Source of the DNA: Saccharomycodes ludwigii
Lineage: Eukaryota > Ascomycota > Saccharomycetes > Saccharomycodales > Saccharomycodaceae
Length of the DNA stretch: 64,000 nucleotides
NCBI RefSeq assembly: GCF_020623625.1
Contig: NC_060201.1
Span: 434,001 to 498,000 of the forward strand
Direction: 5' to 3'
Under the pieces are notes generated by a model. The model worked only from the letters and a program-made list of their open reading frames with translations, searched no databases and was not told where the DNA came from. Positions 28,815-40,453 of the stretch are shown in pieces. The position numbers and the translations under genes were made by a program. The stretch's first letter is position 1. Every line of letters starts with the position of its first letter.

Positions 28815-31721
28815 TTATTTTTTCATTTTTTTGGTTGTTTTCTTCATCTTAAAAGTTTTTTCATATTCGTGTAAATTTTGTCTTAAAGTTTCACTCAAAT
28901 CTCTGTCGTCGTATGCATCTAATTGGTACCATAATTGGAACCCGCTTAGCCTCATGCCTCTTTGTATTATAATTGCCATTTTTTGTTTAATTAGGTCGCT
29001 GTCCGACTTTTTACTATTCATCAAAATAGGCTTGAATTTATGTGGGAGATCTTTGATTTCAACAGTTATGGGGGAATATAATGGAACGGGACCATGCTCC
29101 AAAACCTCCAAGGGGAACATCATATCTCCACTGTTTCTATAATTGAAGTTTAGTTTTTGTTTCCCTGTATATTTTGATAGATCTGCATGATTATGTATTA
29201 ATATCCACGACAATACATAGCTTTCTTCTTCTTCTTCTTCTTCTTCTTCTTCTTCTTCTTCTTTTTCTTTTTCCCCTCTTTCTTCCTTCTTTTTTTTTCT
29301 GTACTCAATAATGAGATCTTTGGGCAATAAAAACCTCATGGTGGAATGATCCAAAAACTCTATCAAAACGTCCGCATCATTTGTATATTTTTGTTGGAAA
29401 AGAGTCAATGTATCTTCTAGCTCAATCTTGGGCACCTCACGCCTTTTGTGTTTTTTAACATTAGTTTTCGTGTTTGTGGTGGCTTGAGTCTCATGAATTG
29501 ATTGTTTTTCCTTTTTTATTTCTTTGGTGTGGTGTTCATCTTTTATTTCAAGGTGAACCGGTTTCTGTATGGTGAGTCCTTTAAATTTAAAGTCATCGTG
29601 CTCGCTAAACTCTTTATCCTTTTTAGCTGTCGTATAAACGTCGATATTGTTGGAATGTTTTGAAAGATCTACCAATTGTTTTTGTTTTTCATGCGCTTCG
29701 ACTTCTTTCTCCATTGGCTCTTCTTGTTTTTCAGCACGTTTATCTTGTTCCTTTGTGTTATTTCCTGTTTCTTTTGCCATATCATCATCATCATCATCAT
29801 TGTTTGTTTTTTTAGTATCATTAGTATCGCTGTTGTCTTTGGTTGCCCTTATCATAGCCGTTTTCTCGGGTTCTTTTTCTTGCTCTTTATTAAAAGTTTC
29901 TTTAACTGATTTTATTGGTACTAAAATTTGTTTTTCTTTACCTTCATCTTCCTTTTTATTTATATGTTTCTCCTCTTTGATTTTCTGGGGCTTCTCTCCC
30001 TCGTTACTACTACTTCCTATGTCTGTTTTATCATTAATATGACTTTCAGCTTCAGAGATATTTTTGTCCATCGGTTTGTTTTCAGCTAAAACATTGCTGG
30101 TCTCTCGTTTATTCTTCTTTTCCAAGTCCCCATCATCAACATCATCATTTTTCCCTTTCTGTTCTATTTCTTTTTTGTCATTTTCATCCCCCTCATAAAG
30201 TATCGGTTTCCAATTTGGAGGTGGTGGCAAGTTTTTCGCTATTTCAATGTGCCTTTTAAATTCAATAATCTGCTCTGGACTGGCATTTTTCTTGGCCACC
30301 AAAAACATTAGAGTATTCAATTTTTCATCTTTTTTAGCCATAAAATTTAAATTGGCAATCATTTTTTGTTCCTGGACAGATCTATAGCTTTTACTCCTTT
30401 TAACGTTCCTGTTATTACTATTGCTATCTCCAATATGAGAACCAGTACCTAAATCGGTATTTTTTTTAGTCTTATCACTACTATTAGCAGAAACAGCAGC
30501 GTAATTCTGTTTCAACTTTTTTTCTTTTGCCCTGGATTTAGCAGCATTTTCTTCAAGTTCACGCTTTCTAGCTAACTTTTCTTTTCTTTTTTGTCTTTGT
30601 TTTTCTTCTCTTAACCTCTGTTTTTCCAGTGCTCTCAACTGTTTTTCCTTTTCTTTTTCCTCCAGTTTTCTTTTTTTTTCCTCTTCTTTTCTTTGTTTTT
30701 TCAATTCGGCCATTTGACTCTTCAATTTCATCTCACGTTCTTTCTTCAACTGTTGTTCCCTTAGCTGCTCTTCTTTTTGTTTTTGACGCAAAATTTTTAA
30801 CTGCTCCTTTTCTTTTTCTTTTCTTTTCTTTTCTTCTACTTTTTCTTTCTCTTTCTGAATCCTTTCCACTTCTTTCTGCTGTTTTAGTTTCTCCTTTAGT
30901 TCTTTGTTTTTTTGCATTTCTAGTTTTCTTTCTTGTAATTTTTTTTGTTTTTCTAATTTTTCTCTTAATCTCATTTCTTCTTTTTCTTTTCTTTTCATAT
31001 CTTGGTCTTTTTTCCATTTATGTTCCAACACATCGTTTTTTATTATGTATAGTCTGATATTAAAGTGATGGGGTCCAGCAACTAATGTTGCATCACACAA
31101 TTTGTGCATGCTCCCGTTAGAACTGCTAGAAGTTTCTCCTTCCTCATCGTCTTCTCCTTCTTCTTTTTCTTTTTCTTTTTCTTCTTCTTCTTCTTCTTCT
31201 TCTTCCTTTTGTATGGTTTTATTATTTTCCAGAAGTTCTTCTGATTCAGTTATATTGTAAGATGGCATATGGTAGGTGCTTCCATCTCTATTTCTGGACC
31301 AGTACAATTTGAACATTTCACCCAACATCCACGTTCTTCTTGATTGTTGTAAAGCATTGTACAAAACTCCAGAGTCCATAATACTCAAAGGATGCGTATA
31401 ATATTGTGAAAAATCTTGTGGTGGCTTATCTATAGAACAAGGTAAACCCGCTACCAATTCGTAGGAACCTATGGTACGATGAGAATTGTTGTTTTGTATT
31501 TTCTCTTGAGCATACACTTCTTCATCGCTTAGGTTAATTGAATCATCATCGTCTCTGTTTTTATTTCTTCTTTTCCTTTTTTTTGATTTTCTAACCTTAG
31601 ATGTAATGTCAGATTCCTGTTTTATTTCTTTTGTACTAAAGTCAGATGTGGTGGAAGCAGGCAAAGTTGTATTTGACAATCTAGATGAACGTCTAGTAGC
31701 TTTTCCTTGAATAAAAGACAT
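28815..31721 (-). CDS. SWC3: SWR1-complex subunit Swc3, expanded
   Basis: Swc3 is a subunit of the SWR1 remodeller, which exchanges H2A for H2A.Z. The N-terminal part is conserved (GSYELVAGLPCSIDKPPQDF, LSIMDSGVLYNALQQSRRTWM), as is the C-terminal part (QKYTNDADVLIEFLDHSTMRFLLP; ...GMRLSGFQLWYQLDAYDDRDLSETLRQNLHEY). At 968 aa it is about 340 aa longer than yeast Swc3 (625 aa). The extra length is a Lys/Glu/Arg-rich segment (about 230-430) with the pattern of a long single alpha-helix or coiled coil, plus acidic and Ser-poor linkers and poly-Glu runs coded by TTC repeats (29221-29262). Several SWC3 neighbours, MDM10 included, are the ancestral ones, so the call is firm. Confidence 0.88.
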   Translation of the reverse strand: MSFIQGKATRRSSRLSNTTLPASTTSDFSTKEIKQESDITSKVRKSKKRKRRNKNRDDDDSINLSDEEVYAQEKIQNNNSHRTIGSYELVAGLPCSIDKPPQDFSQYYTHPLSIMDSGVLYNALQQSRRTWMLGEMFKLYWSRNRDGSTYHMPSYNITESEELLENNKTIQKEEEEEEEEEKEKEKEEGEDDEEGETSSSSNGSMHKLCDATLVAGPHHFNIRLYIIKNDVLEHKWKKDQDMKRKEKEEMRLREKLEKQKKLQERKLEMQKNKELKEKLKQQKEVERIQKEKEKVEEKKRKEKEKEQLKILRQKQKEEQLREQQLKKEREMKLKSQMAELKKQRKEEEKKRKLEEKEKEKQLRALEKQRLREEKQRQKRKEKLARKRELEENAAKSRAKEKKLKQNYAAVSANSSDKTKKNTDLGTGSHIGDSNSNNRNVKRSKSYRSVQEQKMIANLNFMAKKDEKLNTLMFLVAKKNASPEQIIEFKRHIEIAKNLPPPPNWKPILYEGDENDKKEIEQKGKNDDVDDGDLEKKNKRETSNVLAENKPMDKNISEAESHINDKTDIGSSSNEGEKPQKIKEEKHINKKEDEGKEKQILVPIKSVKETFNKEQEKEPEKTAMIRATKDNSDTNDTKKTNNDDDDDDMAKETGNNTKEQDKRAEKQEEPMEKEVEAHEKQKQLVDLSKHSNNIDVYTTAKKDKEFSEHDDFKFKGLTIQKPVHLEIKDEHHTKEIKKEKQSIHETQATTNTKTNVKKHKRREVPKIELEDTLTLFQQKYTNDADVLIEFLDHSTMRFLLPKDLIIEYRKKKKEERGEKEKEEEEEEEEEEEEESYVLSWILIHNHADLSKYTGKQKLNFNYRNSGDMMFPLEVLEHGPVPLYSPITVEIKDLPHKFKPILMNSKKSDSDLIKQKMAIIIQRGMRLSGFQLWYQLDAYDDRDLSETLRQNLHEYEKTFKMKKTTKKMKK

Positions 31722-32208
31722 GTATTTATTGTCTGTAGAGTAGTGAGAGATCCTTCGGTTATTTTAATTAGCGCATTGGAACTATATCTATAATAATAGA
31801 AATAATCATTATGTATGCATATATATATATATAGGAAACAGAGATAAAATGAAAAGGAACATTAATTGTTTTATTAAAGCTTTTCTATCTGATGCGGGAG
31901 AAGTCGACAATATTTTCTTTAGCTCCCGAAACACATTTGTCCGAGCATGTATGGGTCAGCCTTTTTTTTTCCCCCGATACTTAAAAAGAATTTTAGCCGC
32001 CAATAAGAAAAATATTTTGTTAAAATGAGGAAAAAAAAAAAAAAAAAAGGAAATGACACAAAAATTAAAATAATTGGAATTTACCAAGCAATGGTTGCTT
32101 GCTTTTTAAAGGTATACCCAGTGAATTTAACTATTCCCCTTTTGTAAAGTTTGTGTAATTGACCCATTAGTGTATTAAGAAGTATAAAAAAATACCAAAA
32201 AAAATAGC
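31722..32208. other. SWC3 / 497-aa gene divergent promoter region
   Basis: This 487-bp spacer has a TA run (about 31819-31833) and an A tract at 32032-32048. No motif was recognised with confidence. Confidence 0.5.
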
Positions 32209-33702
32209 ATGCAGCTTGAAAATAATCCACATTCAGACCTTTTGTCAACTCTCACAATTGATTTCGATTCACCCCTAACTTGTTTTAATAATATTAAGCT
32301 TATGAAACCGGAACATTTTCCCACTTTTGCAAAGTACGGTTTGCCAAGATGTGTCAGTGATTATGAAAACCATTTCAGTTTTCAAGATATTACCGAATCG
32401 CAATTTTTGGCAATTGATTCACCACGCAAATATATCTGCTATATCGGATTTAATGTTAAAAATCATTTAAATAATAATGCTGATCTTTTGGAAATGTTAT
32501 TACTTGATTCAGATACCAGTAACACTCATGGAAGATCGGTAATTGGGGTCTACTATGTGACACAGACATCGCCTCGGTACAGACACATTTATTTTGTCAA
32601 AAAACTTATAATCAATTGGGTCCGTTTCGACTCAACATACGCGGATGAAGTCATGTCTAAAAAGTTATACAATCAGAATAGCCACTACTGTCACAATTTT
32701 ACGTCTGTGTCTGAAATTTTGTGCCGTGAAAATAGCCACTCACACCTGTACAATGACAAATTCGCTGACTACTTAAATTGGTTGGAATTCCAACATATTA
32801 AGGAACAGTTATTCACACCAGCAAATGGTATCTATGATAATTGCTTTCTGGATACAAAAATAAATAAGATACCCTTGATAAAAAAATACTTGGCAAGAAA
32901 AAAAAAGAAAAAAAGAGCAAAAAGCGACAGACAGGGACTGGTGCCCTATGAAGTTATATGTTTGGACTGTCATAAAATTGAAAAGTTAATAAACAGCGCT
33001 TCCTTAGATGACTGTAAGATAAATGTGCCAAGTAAAAACGATGAAAATGAGCTTCCTGAGATGTCAAAAGAAGTTTTTCATGACAATAAAAGTTTTAGTG
33101 AAAAGTTACATAGCAAGATGGGTATCGGAAGAACCACCATGCCATTGATTCCTATAGCAAATAAAAATAGTGGCTCCAGGAAAGAGAGTAACAATAGCGA
33201 TAGTAAATTAAAAAAACTTTTAACTATTGGATCATGGAAATCAAATAAAGAAAACACGTTTGATGAAGAAGTAAACTCAACGCGAGACAAAGAATCTTTA
33301 GTCGATAGATTTAAAAAAAAGGGCACTGCTTCACACGATTCATACTCAATATTAAAAGCAAAAAATGATGGTGGTATATTAGCAGAGTCATCGACATTAA
33401 CAGTAAACGGCAATGAAGATTTTGCTCAATCACCAAAAAAACAGCCAGGTAACTGCTTTCATGGGGAGAAAAAGACTAATGACGATGACGCTCAATGGCC
33501 TGTAATACCAAATCCCAAAAAAAAACGTTTATTGTTCAACAAGAGAAGTGATCTAGATGTTTACATGGAATACGATAATATCAAACAAGGCGAGAATGGT
33601 GATTACAAGTTCGTGTTTGGTGATGATAGAACAAAAGACGATTTTCAATTGGATGTGTCCGGAATTTTAGGAGGTGCGTATAATAACACGGACTACTTGT
33701 GA
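32209..33702 (+). CDS. Hypothetical protein, 497 aa
   Basis: I do not recognise this protein. Residues 1-220 look folded, with aromatic-rich stretches such as HFPTFAKYGLPRC, SPRKYICYIGF and GVYYVTQTSPRYRHIYFVKKLIINWV. A strongly basic patch (ARKKKKKRAKSDR, about 228-240) could be a nuclear localisation signal, followed by VPYEVICLDCHKIEKL. Residues 260-440 are Ser/Lys/Asn-rich and probably disordered. The C-terminal 60 residues regain order (LDVYMEYDNIKQ, YKFVFGDD). No signal peptide or membrane segment is visible. It sits between SWC3 and PMA1, a position with no counterpart I know in S. cerevisiae, so it may be fast-evolving or lineage-restricted. Confidence 0.75.
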   Translation: MQLENNPHSDLLSTLTIDFDSPLTCFNNIKLMKPEHFPTFAKYGLPRCVSDYENHFSFQDITESQFLAIDSPRKYICYIGFNVKNHLNNNADLLEMLLLDSDTSNTHGRSVIGVYYVTQTSPRYRHIYFVKKLIINWVRFDSTYADEVMSKKLYNQNSHYCHNFTSVSEILCRENSHSHLYNDKFADYLNWLEFQHIKEQLFTPANGIYDNCFLDTKINKIPLIKKYLARKKKKKRAKSDRQGLVPYEVICLDCHKIEKLINSASLDDCKINVPSKNDENELPEMSKEVFHDNKSFSEKLHSKMGIGRTTMPLIPIANKNSGSRKESNNSDSKLKKLLTIGSWKSNKENTFDEEVNSTRDKESLVDRFKKKGTASHDSYSILKAKNDGGILAESSTLTVNGNEDFAQSPKKQPGNCFHGEKKTNDDDAQWPVIPNPKKKRLLFNKRSDLDVYMEYDNIKQGENGDYKFVFGDDRTKDDFQLDVSGILGGAYNNTDYL

Positions 33703-34495
33703 GGTTATGGCTGAGAAACAGCGCCACTCCACCCACTGCTCCACCCACTGCTCCACCCTATAAATAATAAAGCAAAAAAAAAAGAGAAAAAAAATTACTA
33801 CGCTCAAATTAAAAAAGGTATCAAAAAATTAATAATTAAAAGTGTGTTGCTTTATAATGTCTACAAAAAAAATTATATAATTAAACTATCGTGTAAATAT
33901 TAAGTAAATAAATAAAAATTAAATTAAATTAAAAAAAAAAATTAAATCCCAAATTGAATAAAAATAAAAATATTAGTAATTAAAAATTAAAAATTAAGTG
34001 CTTGAATGAATGAAAAAAAAAAAAAATAAAAATATTAAAAATTAAAAATTAAGTTGAGTTTGCTAATAAAACAAATATATTATCCCCCAATTACAAATAA
34101 TATACCTTGATTAAAAATTAAAAGTTGAAAAATAAAAATTAAAAATTAGGAAAAAATAACAAAAAATTGTGCTTGTGTGTGCTCTTTGCGTGTGTGCGAA
34201 CAAAATTGTGCAAAAAAAAAAAAAAATAGCAAAATCAATTTTCAAATCCAAAAACATCCAGCCCATTCCAAAAAGCATCAAACTCAAAAGTGTGTGTGTG
34301 TGTAGAGTTCAAAACATTTCAAAACAAACCAAAACATCTTTGAAAAATAAAAAAAACATTCGCTGTGTGAAAAAAAATATCAAAATTTATCAAAACCAGT
34401 CTTCAAAATAAAGAGAATACAATCAAATTAAAAATAAACTAGATGAAAATTAAGCAGTAAAACATAAAAAGTAAAAAACTAAAAGTTCAAACCTC
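33703..34495. other. Spacer between the 497-aa gene and PMA1 (two 3' ends)
   Basis: This 793-bp region begins with a GC-rich 12-bp repeat (33727-33758), then becomes about 85-90% AT with recurrent AAAAATTAA words (near 33925, 33985, 34040, 34125-34148). GTGTGTG-type runs lie at 34163-34200 and 34288-34303. Purine-rich sequence precedes the PMA1 stop. I see no gene. Confidence 0.55.
33727..33758. repeat. GC-rich 12-bp tandem repeat CTCCACCCACTG, 2.7 copies
   Basis: Two perfect copies and a partial third lie 24 bp after the stop codon of the 497-aa gene. The array is about two-thirds GC in a region otherwise near 15% GC. Confidence 0.9.
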
Positions 34496-37249
34496 TTATT
34501 TTTGTTTTTCATGTTGAGTGGAAACTCTGTTCATAGCAGCCAAGAAATCTTCAATAGATCTGTGGCCCTTGTCATGCTTAGGCTTACCGTTCATCAATCT
34601 GTCAAAGGATTCGGATTGAGACATAATGTAGTAAGCACCACCCATAACACAGAAAATACCAAAAGACCAGATATAGATTCTGACAACAGTAACCATATCG
34701 GTCCAGTTTTGACTCCACCAGCCAAATAAGGTAAACATAGTAGCAATGATATCAACGGCCAAAACAGCACCAGATAATTGCCAAGATGGAATAGAGGACC
34801 AGAATGGACCAACAGCTCTGGTAATGAAAATCAACCAGTTTTCAGTCAAGGAAATTTCCAAAAACAAAACACCATCAATAGAACCGAAATTCTGGATAAT
34901 ACCACCCTTGGAGACAAACATGGTAGTCAAAGTAATCCAAGAACCGACAGCCAAAATAATACCCAAAATAATAGACATACCCCATAATCTTGGTAAGTTC
35001 CATTTAACTGGCTTTTGGGAGTATGGAGCGTTATCGTAGGCAATGGCCAAGGTAGCAACATCAGCGAAAATGGCAATGAAAACAATCAAATCAATATCCA
35101 AGGAGTGGTTCAAAATACAGATCCACATACCCAAAAAGATTTCCAAATGCAAAGACAAGGCAATACGGTAAACAACATAAGAGTACATTCTGTGGAAAAT
35201 TTGTCTGGAGGTCTTCAAAGCGTCGATAATAGCAGATAAACCTGGAGCCAAAAAGACAATATCAGCAGCAGATCTAGCAGCATCAGAAGCACCTTCGACA
35301 GCAATACCAGTATCAGCCTTCTTCAAAGATGGAGCATCGTTAACACCATCACCAGTCATAGCAACCAAGTAACCTCTGTTTTGTAAAATTTCAACGACAT
35401 TATATTTATGTTGTGGGAAAACTTCAGCAAAACCATCAGCATTTTCAACAAAATCACCCAATTCAGAACCGGTCATGTCACCACCACCGCCACCTAGACC
35501 TAATCTTTCAGCGTTGTAAATATTAGTACCCAAACCCAATTGACGACAAGTTTCCTTAGCAATACCAACAGCATCACCAGTTAACATCTTAACTCTCAAA
35601 CCCAAACGTCTAGCTTCGGCAACAGTTTGAGCAGTATCGTCTCTAGGTGGATCCAAACATGGCATAACACCCATAATTTCCCAGTGGTTGTCACCTCTCT
35701 TTCTGGCAACACCCAAGGCACGGAAACCTCTGGAAGCCAATTCAGCAACCTTGTTTTCGTAGTTTTCACGGACATCTTCTGGCAATGGGTGGTCTTCTTC
35801 GACAGTCTTCAAGACAAACAATGGAGCACCTTTAACACAGATAATTCTTTCACCTTCTGGCGATTCAACAATAGCAGTAACCTTCTTGGAAACAGGGTCA
35901 AATGGGTAAAATTCCAAAACCTTGTACTTGGTCAAAGCAGCCTTGGCTCTTGGATAGTTGATCAAGGACTTCAAAAAGGCCCTATCAATAGCATCCAAAC
36001 CCTTCTTCTTTCTGGAAGCAGCCAAACAAGCAGTCAACATCAAGTCATCTGGGTCAACACCTTCAACAGTGTATGGTTCGTACAAAGACAACTTGTTCTT
36101 GGTCAAGGTACCGGTCTTGTCAGAACACAAGATTTCAACACCAGCCAAAGATTCAATGGCAGACAACTTTTGAACAATAGCCTTCTTCTTAGCCAAGTAA
36201 GCAGCACCAACAGCCATAGTGGTGGTAACGACAGCTGGCAAACCAACTGGAACACCAATAATGGTAATACCCAAAGTGTAACGCAAAACCATAACAATCA
36301 TGTTGGTTCTGTAGAATGAGGACACCCAAACAATCAACAAAGTGATGATAACCAAAACCAACAAAATAGTACCAATACCGTTCAAAACTTCAGTGAAATG
36401 ACCTCGACCACCAGAGGCTTGGTTGACCAAAGCAGCAGCTCTACCAACAAAGGTGTTGTCACCAGTGGATGTAACAATCATGAAACCTTCACCACGCTTA
36501 ACAGTAGAAGAGGAAAAGGTTGGGTCACCGTAGTGCTTATCAGTAGCCAAAGATTCACCAGTAATGGCAGATTGATCAATTTGCAAGAAACAACCTTCAG
36601 TAACCAAACGACCATCAGCTGGAATAACAGTACCATCTTCAACTCTCAAAATATCACCTGGAACAACTTCGTTGGCTGGAATTTCAACCAATTCACCGTT
36701 TCTGATAACAAATGCAGAGTTAGCCAAAGTCTTTTTCAATTCATCGACAATAGAACCAGCTTGGTATTCTTGGATGAAACCAACACCGGCATTCAACATT
36801 AACAAACCACAGATAACACCAAAATCGACCCAATCTTCCAAACCGGCAGCTAAAATAGCGGCAGCTTCCATAACAAATTGAATTGGACCGACAAAAAACA
36901 TAATAAACTTGACAACCAAACTTTCGTTGTCTTCAGCCATTTGATTCAAACCGTACTTCTTTCTTCTCTTAGAAACTTCCTCGTCGTCTAAACCGTAGTT
37001 AGGATCTGTTTGCAATAATTCTTCTGGAACCTCTCTGGAAGCACCGGCAGCGTGTTCTTCTTCGTCGTCGTCATCATCGTCATCCAAACCGTGGTGTGAT
37101 TGCAAATCTTCAATCAATTGATCGATATCATCATCGGATTCAGATGATACATCAGAAGAGGCAGCAGAAGTAACTTGGGAAGCTTCTTCTTCAGAGGAGG
37201 TATCTTCGATAGATTCACGTGGCTTTTCGTGAGCGTCTTCAACAGCCAT
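34496..37249 (-). CDS. PMA1: Plasma-membrane H+-ATPase
   Basis: Pma1 is the P3A-type proton pump that sets plasma-membrane potential and cytosolic pH. The protein has 917 aa (918 in S. cerevisiae) and is highly conserved from about residue 75 onward. The phosphorylated Asp is residue 377 ([13 protein letters not shown]); the [17 protein letters not shown] and [14 protein letters not shown] motifs are all present, and ten membrane segments can be placed. The N-terminus is Ser/Asp-rich, and the C-terminal regulatory tail ([20 protein letters not shown]) keeps the Ser-Thr region used in glucose activation. Codon use is the most biased in the window, with few codon types, as expected for a very highly expressed gene. 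A 4.4-kb gene-free region lies upstream. Confidence 0.98.
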   Translation of the reverse strand: MAVEDAHEKPRESIEDTSSEEEASQVTSAASSDVSSESDDDIDQLIEDLQSHHGLDDDDDDDEEEHAAGASREVPEELLQTDPNYGLDDEEVSKRRKKYGLNQMAEDNESLVVKFIMFFVGPIQFVMEAAAILAAGLEDWVDFGVICGLLMLNAGVGFIQEYQAGSIVDELKKTLANSAFVIRNGELVEIPANEVVPGDILRVEDGTVIPADGRLVTEGCFLQIDQSAITGESLATDKHYGDPTFSSSTVKRGEGFMIVTSTGDNTFVGRAAALVNQASGGRGHFTEVLNGIGTILLVLVIITLLIVWVSSFYRTNMIVMVLRYTLGITIIGVPVGLPAVVTTTMAVGAAYLAKKKAIVQKLSAIESLAGVEILCSDKTGTLTKNKLSLYEPYTVEGVDPDDLMLTACLAASRKKKGLDAIDRAFLKSLINYPRAKAALTKYKVLEFYPFDPVSKKVTAIVESPEGERIICVKGAPLFVLKTVEEDHPLPEDVRENYENKVAELASRGFRALGVARKRGDNHWEIMGVMPCLDPPRDDTAQTVAEARRLGLRVKMLTGDAVGIAKETCRQLGLGTNIYNAERLGLGGGGGDMTGSELGDFVENADGFAEVFPQHKYNVVEILQNRGYLVAMTGDGVNDAPSLKKADTGIAVEGASDAARSAADIVFLAPGLSAIIDALKTSRQIFHRMYSYVVYRIALSLHLEIFLGMWICILNHSLDIDLIVFIAIFADVATLAIAYDNAPYSQKPVKWNLPRLWGMSIILGIILAVGSWITLTTMFVSKGGIIQNFGSIDGVLFLEISLTENWLIFITRAVGPFWSSIPSWQLSGAVLAVDIIATMFTLFGWWSQNWTDMVTVVRIYIWSFGIFCVMGGAYYIMSQSESFDRLMNGKPKHDKGHRSIEDFLAAMNRVSTQHEKQK

Positions 37250-38439
37250 CTTGTATGTGTATATTTATTTGTTTATTAATTCAAAAAAAAAACTCGTATT
37301 TCAATTAAAAAAAAAAAAAGTAAATTTCCTTTACAAAGTTGTTAAACCTTTTTTTTCTTAGTTGTTTGTGAAGGATTAAAAATTACTATTAAAAATGTTA
37401 AATAAACAAAATTAGTCGCTGAAAGCCTTGGTTTTATATTTTTTTATTATAATAATGAAGATGTATATGAATATATGAATTAGTAGTAAATACTTATATA
37501 TAATATAAAGAGGAAGATGAATATAAAAAATATCTTACAAGAAGAGAAAAGCTTTGAGTTTATATAGGCTGGAAAAAGAACCAAAATAAAAAAAAAATTT
37601 TTTCTTCTTGAATTGAAATTAGTTAGAGCATATTCTTTTTGGTCCTTTTTTTTTTTTTTTTTTGTTGTTGTTGTCGTTGATAAAGAAAAAGATTCTTTTT
37701 TTTGGTATTTTTGCTTATTTGTTTGTTACGGTTGCTATTGTTTAGCCAATATTTTCTATTGAGTTTTTTTTTTTTTTTTTTTTTTTTTTCTATATTTTTA
37801 TTTCGTTTGTTTGTTTGTTTGTTTTTTTTTTTATTTCTGGTTTAGTTTTAATTTTAATTTGCTTTACGTTAGACCAATAAACAGCTACTTTTCTCATTCC
37901 GCTTTGTCTGCGATGGTTTCTTTTTGTTGTTATTTTTTTTATTCCATTTTTTTTTTTTTTTTTTACTTCTAAATAAAATGTTCCCAATTATTGCGAAGAG
38001 CAAAATCAAATGAGGGAAATTTGTATTTTTTTTTTTTTGTTTATATTTTTGCTCTATACCTTCTTGTATTTGCTTAGATAAGCAGGCAGCAAGACAAAAT
38101 GTAGATATAAGTGTTTGTTTTTGTTTTCTTTTGTTTAACACGGGAAATATTCCCAATTTAAACATTTTATGAAAAATTAAAAAAAAAAAGCGCAGCTCCC
38201 GTAATATTTTTGATCCCATAGAAACATATGCAGAAAATACCAATTTTATACGATAAATGAAGTATTAACCACTTTAAATTTGCAAAATTACGTTAATAAA
38301 CAGAGATTGAGTGATACGAATAAGAGTAAATAATATAAACTCATCCGCAAATGGAAATATTTTTAAACGTTTTCTTTTGGTAATTTGACTTTTAGGTACT
38401 GGTAGTTATGACGAATTAGAAATATATTATACTGAAATC

Positions 38440-38442
38440 AAA

Positions 38443-38473
<31 letters not shown>

Positions 38474-38503
38474 ATACTAAATTAATTAATTAATTAATTA
38501 AAT
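38440..38503. repeat. (AAAT)n followed by (TTAA)n microsatellites
   Basis: About nine AAAT units run into about six TTAA units. They lie in the region upstream of PMA1. Confidence 0.85.
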
Positions 38504-38583
38504 TTCCCGCACGCATATCATCCCATCGTTAATTTGAGCTAAAAAGTAATAAAAAGAAATTAAAAGAAATTAAAATAAACTCG

Positions 38584-38610
38584 TCTCTTCTCTTCTCTTC
38601 TCTTCTCTTC
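38584..38610. repeat. (CTCTT)n microsatellite
   Basis: Just over five perfect CTCTT units form a pyrimidine-only tract on the plus strand, in the long region upstream of PMA1. Confidence 0.85.
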
Positions 38611-40421
38611 AGCACAAGCTGTGCTTTGTCCAAAATAGCTTCCCTTCCCGTTCTAATTCTTACTTTATACAAACAAATGAAATTACAAAATAAAAATTAA
38701 AAAAAAAAAGGGGCCAAGTGGCATATTATAACTTTTAAAAATAGTAAAATAAAATGTTTTTATTTTCATTTATTTACATTATAAACGGGAAGCAAGGGGT
38801 AAGAAAATACACGTCTCCTCTCCCTTAACAACACATTCATCTGTTGGTTTGTATTGAATCCAATATAACTATCAACATAGTATCTTTCTACAAATTGTCT
38901 AAGTAAATCATTTTCAATCACACATTATCTCTCTTTTTTTTTTCTCTTTTTTTTCTTTTTTTCCTTTTTTCCAAGTTTACAAGTACTAGCAATAGTAAGA
39001 AAACCGTACATAACAATGGTTATGCTGTTTTTACAAACTAAATATGCGAATAAATTCTTGTTTTTGTAGACTTTTCTCTCTATCCCGTCTGGTCATTGAA
39101 CTTTCTAACCACTATACTAGCAAAACAAACAGGGAAATTTATCCATAACCATGATTTAGTGATTATTGCTTAAAAAGTGCGAATGTCTGTAACAGCAGCA
39201 GCAGTAATATTAGCAGGTCATGGCGTATACAGGCAGTCCTCTAGTTGTGTTTTTTGCATATTTGTTTCGTACGAAGTGATAATAGTTATGTTATCATTTT
39301 TATTCACAAATGTACGGATCTTTTTTTCGCTCTTAAAAATGATGTATGCCATATATTTTGTATGCGGAAAAGCTCAACATGTATATTTTTCTGTTGCTTT
39401 TGTTTATACAAGTTTCATATGCTTAAATCATTCTTTTTGAGGGATTTTATTTTGCTTTTTTTGCTTTTTTTTTTTTAAATTAACAATTATTCGGTGTATC
39501 ATATTATTCGTATAAAGTGATCAATATTTAGATTCAATAGAAACACATATCTGCGATATATACATGAGGGCGTGATCCATCTTTTAAGAATTAATTATAT
39601 CAAGACTGGTGGGCAAAAAAAAAAAAAAAAAAAAAACAACAACGAAAATATTTTGTCTTGTGAAAGTTAACTACTTGCTTCTGCACGCACTGAGTCTCGT
39701 AACAGCGTGCTGGTAAGTTAAAAAAGTATTAACGAGATCGGATATTGCTTTATATGCTAAAAAGGGAAAAAATATGTTTGCTGTGTTGTTAGTTTCCTTT
39801 CTATGTTTACTATATGTACGGCTATAGCATGTTGATTTTAAAGAGCGTAGCAAAAAAAAAAAAAAAAAACTTGATTCTTCATTGCTCAGATTATTAGGTT
39901 GATTGACTATATTTTTCGTTCATTTGTTTTGTTTTATTTCGTCTTGTTATGTTAGGGATAAGTTAAGAAAAGCAGAAAAAATCATTTCCCGTTTATATGT
40001 AAAGCTGGGATTGCTTAGTGTGCGTATAAGCTCCATTCAGTTATTTCTCCTTTTTTCTTTTTATATACAAGATGTACCAGCTTTGAAGAAATAGGGGGAG
40101 AAAGGAAATCGTTCCCTAACTAATTACGGGTAAATAAAAATAAATCACAAAAAAGCAAGCATCAAAATATAAAATATTTCATAACTAATTACCAAGAACT
40201 TTTTTTTTTTTTTAATTTTTTAATAAAGCAATGGCAGCTCTTTTTATCGTACAAAAGGATACCTTTAGACTTGTACCAGTAAGTAGTTTAAATTTTTCTT
40301 TTCGTTAACTTTTTATTTGTTTTTAGATATCTAAATTCACGTTTTAGATCTTTTGAAATTTACTAAAGGAATAGTAATATCAAATCCCTTTAAGTAAACA
40401 CAGTGGGAATAAAGAGAAATA

Positions 40422-40453
<32 letters not shown>

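Noticed and set aside
37869-38243. 124-codon open frame upstream of PMA1 (minus)
   Set aside because: Low-complexity Lys/Phe composition created by A/T tracts; no family resemblance.
38837-38878. TGTTG...CAACA pair as a tiny LTR
   Set aside because: Only 42 bp with no similarity to the LTR family at the right end.
39177-39440. 87-codon open frame upstream of PMA1 (plus)
   Set aside because: It starts at a GTG, is hydrophobic by AT bias, and resembles no known protein.
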